NCBI RefSeq assembly: GCF_018223745.1
Contig: NZ_CP073653.1
Coordinates: 5,320,001-5,384,000 of the forward strand
Direction of reading: 5' to 3'
Origin: Clostridium beijerinckii
Lineage (GTDB): Bacteria; Bacillota; Clostridia; Clostridiales; Clostridiaceae
DNA length: 64,000 nucleotides
Position numbers and translations under genes: made by a program. The notes under the pieces are model-generated. The model was not told the origin of the DNA and ran no database searches. It worked only from the letters and a program-made list of their open reading frames with translations. Shown one piece after another: positions 60,150 to 64,000 of this stretch (positions are counted from its first letter, which is position 1; each line of letters opens with the position of its first letter).

Positions 60150-61282
60150 AAAAAATACTTTTTATAGCATCAACACTATCACATATAGAAAACTTTCATA
60201 TCCCTTATTTAAAGAGATTTAAAGATCTCGGGCATAGTGTTCATGTTATGGGAAAACTAAATAATAAATCTGAAATCTTATATGCTGATAAAATTATATC
60301 TGTTCCTTTTGAAAAAAGCATGTTTTCACTTAAAAATTTCTATTTATCTTTAAAAATAGCAAAGATAATTAACAAGAATAATTATGATATCATAATTATT
60401 CATACATCTCTGGCTGCTTTTTTTGCAAGGCTTGGAATAATACTATGCTTAAAAAAGCCTAGGCTAGTAGTTAACACAGTTCATGGTTATCTATTTGATT
60501 ACAATAGTTCCTTTTTTAAAAAACATATTATGATCTTAGCAGAAAAACTGACCAAGTGCGTTACAAACGTTATTATTGTTATGAATTCATCAGATTATGA
60601 TATTGCTAAAAAATACAAATTATATAAAGATAATTTGTATTTAATAAATGGTATGGGAATCGATCCAGACTCATTTCCATCCATTTCATCTAAATGTAAG
60701 GTTGCTCTTAGAAATAGCCATAACTTTTCAGAAAAAGACTTTATTTTAATTTACGTTGCTGAATTTTCTAAAAGAAAGAATCAAAAATTTCTAATAAATT
60801 CAATGAATAAACTAATTAGCGAAGGCTTTTCAAATATAAAACTGCTTTTTCTTGGTGATGGGCAGTTTTTAGATGAGTTAAAGCTATACACTCAGAGCTT
60901 AAGTATTAATGATAATGTTTTTTTTGCTGGCTATACTAAAGACACTTGTACATATTATCAAATGTCTGACATATGTGTTTCTTCAAGCCGTATTGAAGGA
61001 TTACCTTTTAATATTATGGAAGCAATGTCTGTTGGACTGCCTATAGTAGCTTCAAAAGTGAAAGGACATATAGATTTAGTCATACCAAATGAAAATGGAT
61101 TTTTATTTAACTACAATAATATCGACGAATTTTGCTCCTATATAAAAAACATCTATAAAAGCACAGATTTGCAATATAGAATGCATATTAAAAGCATTGA
61201 ATTATCAAAAAAATACTCTTTAGATTCTGTATTATCTAATACTGTCCGTATAATATTAAACGAATATGATCTGCATTTATAA
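60146..61282 (+). CDS. GT4 family glycosyltransferase (EpsD-like)
   Basis: A 378-residue GT-B glycosyltransferase translated in overlap with the priming enzyme, so it probably adds the second sugar. The N-domain has FIASTLSHIENFHIPYLKRF and NTVHGYLFDYN. The C-domain carries YVAEFSKRKNQKFLINSM, LLFLGDG and the E-x7-E pair in IEGLPFNIMEAMSVGLP. Similarity in pattern is to EpsD. GGAG lies seven bases before the ATG. A strong terminator follows, so this is a two-gene unit. Confidence 0.87.
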   Translation: MKKILFIASTLSHIENFHIPYLKRFKDLGHSVHVMGKLNNKSEILYADKIISVPFEKSMFSLKNFYLSLKIAKIINKNNYDIIIIHTSLAAFFARLGIILCLKKPRLVVNTVHGYLFDYNSSFFKKHIMILAEKLTKCVTNVIIVMNSSDYDIAKKYKLYKDNLYLINGMGIDPDSFPSISSKCKVALRNSHNFSEKDFILIYVAEFSKRKNQKFLINSMNKLISEGFSNIKLLFLGDGQFLDELKLYTQSLSINDNVFFAGYTKDTCTYYQMSDICVSSSRIEGLPFNIMEAMSVGLPIVASKVKGHIDLVIPNENGFLFNYNNIDEFCSYIKNIYKSTDLQYRMHIKSIELSKKYSLDSVLSNTVRIILNEYDLHL

Positions 61283-61350
61283 AAATGAGAATTATTATTT
61301 TCGGTTTAATTTCAAAAATAATAATTCTCATTTTTATATTTTTTTAATTT
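61283..61350 (+). terminator. Strong rho-independent terminator
   Basis: A long hairpin pairs AATGAGAATTATTATTTT (from 61284) with its near-complement ending at about 61334. It is followed by TTTTATATTTTTTTAATTTTT. It starts right after the GT4 stop codon. Confidence 0.9.
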
Positions 61351-61494
61351 TTAGTTATGTTAGAAGAAGTACATACTAGGCAAAAAATTCGAATTGCATA
61401 TTGCTTCACTATAATTAACAATTACATTTTACTGTACCTTGATTTCTTTTAGCAAAAGAACTTAATTGCACTTCCCTTGTTCTTTACTGGTTTA

Positions 61495-61523
61495 TTGCAA
61501 TAGACTTTTCGGAATGCTATAAT
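61495..61523 (+). promoter_or_regulatory. Sigma-A promoter for the ligase/polymerase gene
   Basis: TTGCAA (61495-61500), a 17-bp spacer and a perfect TATAAT (61518-61523). TTTATTGCAA in the -35 region is shared with the promoter at 58649. The gene starts 55 bp downstream. Confidence 0.75.
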
Positions 61524-61578
61524 ATTACATATTAACATTTGTATATTACAAAAATAAAAATATTAGGATGTGTAGAAA

Positions 61579-63411
61579 ATGACAAATTCCAGAAACAATT
61601 CTAATGAAAAGTCCTTTAACTTTTTTTTACCTATTGCATTTATATTAAGTATTGTACCTATAATAGTTCGAGTAGCAGCTGTTAAACTTGATGAAAATGC
61701 AATTAAGATATGGGGTGTTACAGTTAAAGCGGATTTGTTTTCACAAAGAAAAGCTCTTCTTTTAATGATATTTTCCGTTATATTAATTATTACTTGTGTT
61801 ATTTTCTTCAAGAAAATATTTAGTAGAAAAGATAAGTTAGTTAATTATATTCTAATCGCATGTGGCGTATTTATACTTTTTACATTTCTATCTGCAATAT
61901 TTTCAAAATATAGACAAGTATCCTTTTGGGGAATATTTGATAGAGCTGAAGGATTTATAACTATTGCGTGTTACATAATTCTCTTTTTATACTCACTTTA
62001 TACTTTTAAAACTACTAATAATTATAAGTATATTATTACTCCGCTTTTGATTCTAGTATTTATCAATTCATTTTTAGGCCTTTTTCAATATATAGGACAA
62101 GACTTAATTAAAACTTCATTAGGTGCTTCTATTGCGGGTGCCAGTTCAAATTCAGGCATAGATTTACTTAATGAAAAAGGAACTATTTATGGTACTTTAG
62201 CTAGTTATAATTACATGGGAAGTTTTGTAGCAATTGCTCTACCTATTTTATTCTGCTATACAATTTTCGAAGATGATGTTATGTATAAAATACTATCATT
62301 TATTGGTACTCTTCTTTCATTTTGGCTTTTATTCGGAAGTACTGCACGTTCGGGAATTGTTGGTGTATTAGGTGCTTTAATATTTGGTATTATAATATTT
62401 TATAAACCTCTTATTAAACGTTGGAAAGGCCTCTTAATTGGTGTTGTCGCTTTAATTATATTGATAATTGGTGCAAATTTTGCATCTAAAGGAAGTCTTT
62501 TTAAGAGAATACCTAGCTTAGCATCGGATGCTTTCAGTATTTTTAAAGATACTAGTGATTTTGATTATACAAATTATACTCCTGTAAAGGACATTAAGTA
62601 TATGGACTCAACGACAGAGGTTGTATTACCTAATGATACTTTAAAAATAACTTATGAAAGTGGTAATCCTGTATTTAAAGATTCAAATGGTGAAGTTGTT
62701 CCATATGCTTTAAATGGTAAAGTATTATCGACAGATAGTGAAGCTTTTAAAAATATCACATTCGCTTTTGGAAAGCTTGATAAGAAGTCAGTTATTAGCG
62801 ACTCACTTCTTTTAAATATAAACAATCAACCAACTTTCCTATTTAAGTTAAATGAAAGTAAAGTATTTCATTTAATAGATATAAGTACAAAGAATTCTTT
62901 TGATTTACAAACTCCTGAAACCTTTGGATTTAAAGGTAAAGAAAAGTTAGGATCTTCTAGAGGTTACATTTGGTCTAGATCTCTTCCTCTCATAAAAAAC
63001 ACTATGATACTTGGAACTGGTCCTGATACTTTTGTGTTTGACTTTCCACAAGGTGATTTAATAGGTAAATATTATGCTTATGATACTCCAAATATAGTTG
63101 TAGACAAAGCTCATAATCTTTATTTGCAAATAGCTATAAATTATGGTGTAATTGCATTAGTTGGATTTATAGCAATGCTGCTTATTTACATTATTGATAG
63201 TATAAAGCTTTATGCACTTAAAAACACCTTTGAAGATAAAAACCAGATGTTAGGTGCTATTACTTGCCTAGGCATTATCGGATACTTATTCGCTGGAATA
63301 TTTAATGATTCTGTTGTAGGTGTAGCCCCAATATTTTGGATAATTTTCGGGGTTGGTATTGCAATTAACTTTATGAATAGGGAAAATCTTCGTAAGAAAA
63401 GTAATAAATAA
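61579..63411 (+). CDS. O-antigen ligase / polymerase-like membrane protein
   Basis: A 610-residue polytopic protein of the Wzy/WaaL superfamily. Hydrophobic segments cover about 12-290 and 540-605. A large outer domain of about 230 residues (about 310-540) sits between them. Conserved features are FGSTARSGIVGVLG on one helix, then RGYIWSRSLPLI, GTGPDTFVFDFP and DKAHNLYLQIAINYG, with the histidine expected for ligases. It is transcribed alone with a good promoter and terminator. It may ligate or polymerise the product of the priming enzyme upstream, or transfer glycan to protein or wall. Confidence 0.8.
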   Translation: MTNSRNNSNEKSFNFFLPIAFILSIVPIIVRVAAVKLDENAIKIWGVTVKADLFSQRKALLLMIFSVILIITCVIFFKKIFSRKDKLVNYILIACGVFILFTFLSAIFSKYRQVSFWGIFDRAEGFITIACYIILFLYSLYTFKTTNNYKYIITPLLILVFINSFLGLFQYIGQDLIKTSLGASIAGASSNSGIDLLNEKGTIYGTLASYNYMGSFVAIALPILFCYTIFEDDVMYKILSFIGTLLSFWLLFGSTARSGIVGVLGALIFGIIIFYKPLIKRWKGLLIGVVALIILIIGANFASKGSLFKRIPSLASDAFSIFKDTSDFDYTNYTPVKDIKYMDSTTEVVLPNDTLKITYESGNPVFKDSNGEVVPYALNGKVLSTDSEAFKNITFAFGKLDKKSVISDSLLLNINNQPTFLFKLNESKVFHLIDISTKNSFDLQTPETFGFKGKEKLGSSRGYIWSRSLPLIKNTMILGTGPDTFVFDFPQGDLIGKYYAYDTPNIVVDKAHNLYLQIAINYGVIALVGFIAMLLIYIIDSIKLYALKNTFEDKNQMLGAITCLGIIGYLFAGIFNDSVVGVAPIFWIIFGVGIAINFMNRENLRKKSNK

Positions 63412-63441
63412 TAATTGTATCTTAATAGATTAATATTAAAT

Positions 63442-63484
63442 AACCAAGAGGGAATACAGATTACCTCTTGGTTATTTTTTTCTT
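63442..63484 (+). terminator. Rho-independent terminator after the ligase/polymerase gene
   Basis: AACCAAGAGG (63442-63451) pairs perfectly with CCTCTTGGTT (63464-63473), followed by ATTTTTTTC. Confidence 0.9.
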
Positions 63485-64000
63485 TTATTTAAGAATAGTG
63501 CTTAAATAAAAGAAACATATGTCTATCCTTATTCACTTTAGAGATAAATTATTGAATATAAATTACAAAAGTAGATACAATTCTCTCCGAAAATAATACT
63601 TTAAAGAGGATACATTAAAATGTATCTTAACAATACTAGATAACTATTTACAAATCATTAATACAGTTTTTTTCATAAATTAGAACTCTTAGCTTCTAAT
63701 GCATAAGAAGTTTATCAATTGAATTTAATGAAAATAACACACAAATTCGTCCATTCTCTAATTTACAATGTTAGTTGTTAACTTAAAGATGATAGGTTCC
63801 AGCATACTACGATGTTTGTATTATAATCTTATGCAATTATACTTACCATAGCTTATTGGATATTAAAATACTTGCTTGCCAATAGAATTACACAAAAACA
63901 CAAAAATATTAACAAGAAAGAAAGATAAAAACTTAATAAGAACATTTATATAAAATAAACTAATACAAAATAATTACAGTAAAATTTTATTATTACGAAA
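63485..64000. other. Intergenic region at right edge
   Basis: About 515 bp with no gene. The perfect palindrome GATACATTAAAATGTATC lies at 63609-63626. The region probably leads into a gene beyond the window. Confidence 0.45.

Overview
The window looks like chromosomal DNA of a low-G+C Firmicute, most likely Clostridium sensu stricto. The DNA is strikingly AT-rich, ribosome-binding sites are strong AGGAGG types, and the gene families are clostridial (YesM/YesN with an Lpl/Ytc-type sugar importer, CW-repeat surface proteins, CpsC/CpsD-type capsule control). No rRNA, tRNA, CRISPR array or intact insertion sequence was found. No database search was possible, so family calls rest on recognised motifs and gene order.

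Layout. (1) About 1-7958, minus strand: a Wzy-type exopolysaccharide operon with a short priming sugar transferase, UDP-glucose dehydrogenase, an Alg14/Alg13-like pair, two GT4 enzymes, an acyltransferase and a Wzy-like polymerase; it probably continues past the left edge. (2) About 8154-28989, minus strand: a dextran / alpha-1,6-glucan utilisation locus. It contains a YesN/YesM two-component system, a lipoprotein-plus-two-permease importer, GH31 and GH13 alpha-glucosidases, a ROK glucokinase, a chemoreceptor, a large CW-repeat surface protein and a secreted GH66 dextranase. The GH31 gene is frameshifted at an A8 run. (3) 29243-32330, minus strand: a CpsB-type phosphatase remnant, a BY-kinase, a Wzz-like protein and a membrane-anchored PTP-like phytase. 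(4) 33018-36761: an AI-2E-family membrane protein, an NlpC/P60 hydrolase and a small CW-repeat protein. (5) 37245-58367, minus strand: a rhamnose-containing, ABC-exported surface polysaccharide cluster. It holds rfbABCD, Wzm/Wzt, a methyltransferase-kinase-coiled-coil protein resembling the WbdD chain terminator, a WbsX/GH99-like protein, GT2 enzymes, GtrA/GtrB and three related GT-C-like membrane proteins. (6) 58725-63411, plus strand: a second priming transferase, a GT4 enzyme and an O-antigen ligase/polymerase-like protein.

How the genes fit together. Regions 1 and 3 read as two halves of one ordinary capsule operon (wzz, kinase, phosphatase, then priming transferase, ugd and glycosyltransferases). 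The roughly 21 kb dextran locus lies between them in the same orientation. In that locus, GH66 would cut dextran outside the cell, the importer would bring in isomalto-oligosaccharides, GH13 and GH31 would release glucose and the ROK kinase would phosphorylate it. Region 5 is a separate ABC-dependent polymer system whose chain length may be set by the WbdD-like protein; that protein's coiled coil contains a 42-bp tandem duplication. I rate this as the most interesting part of the window.
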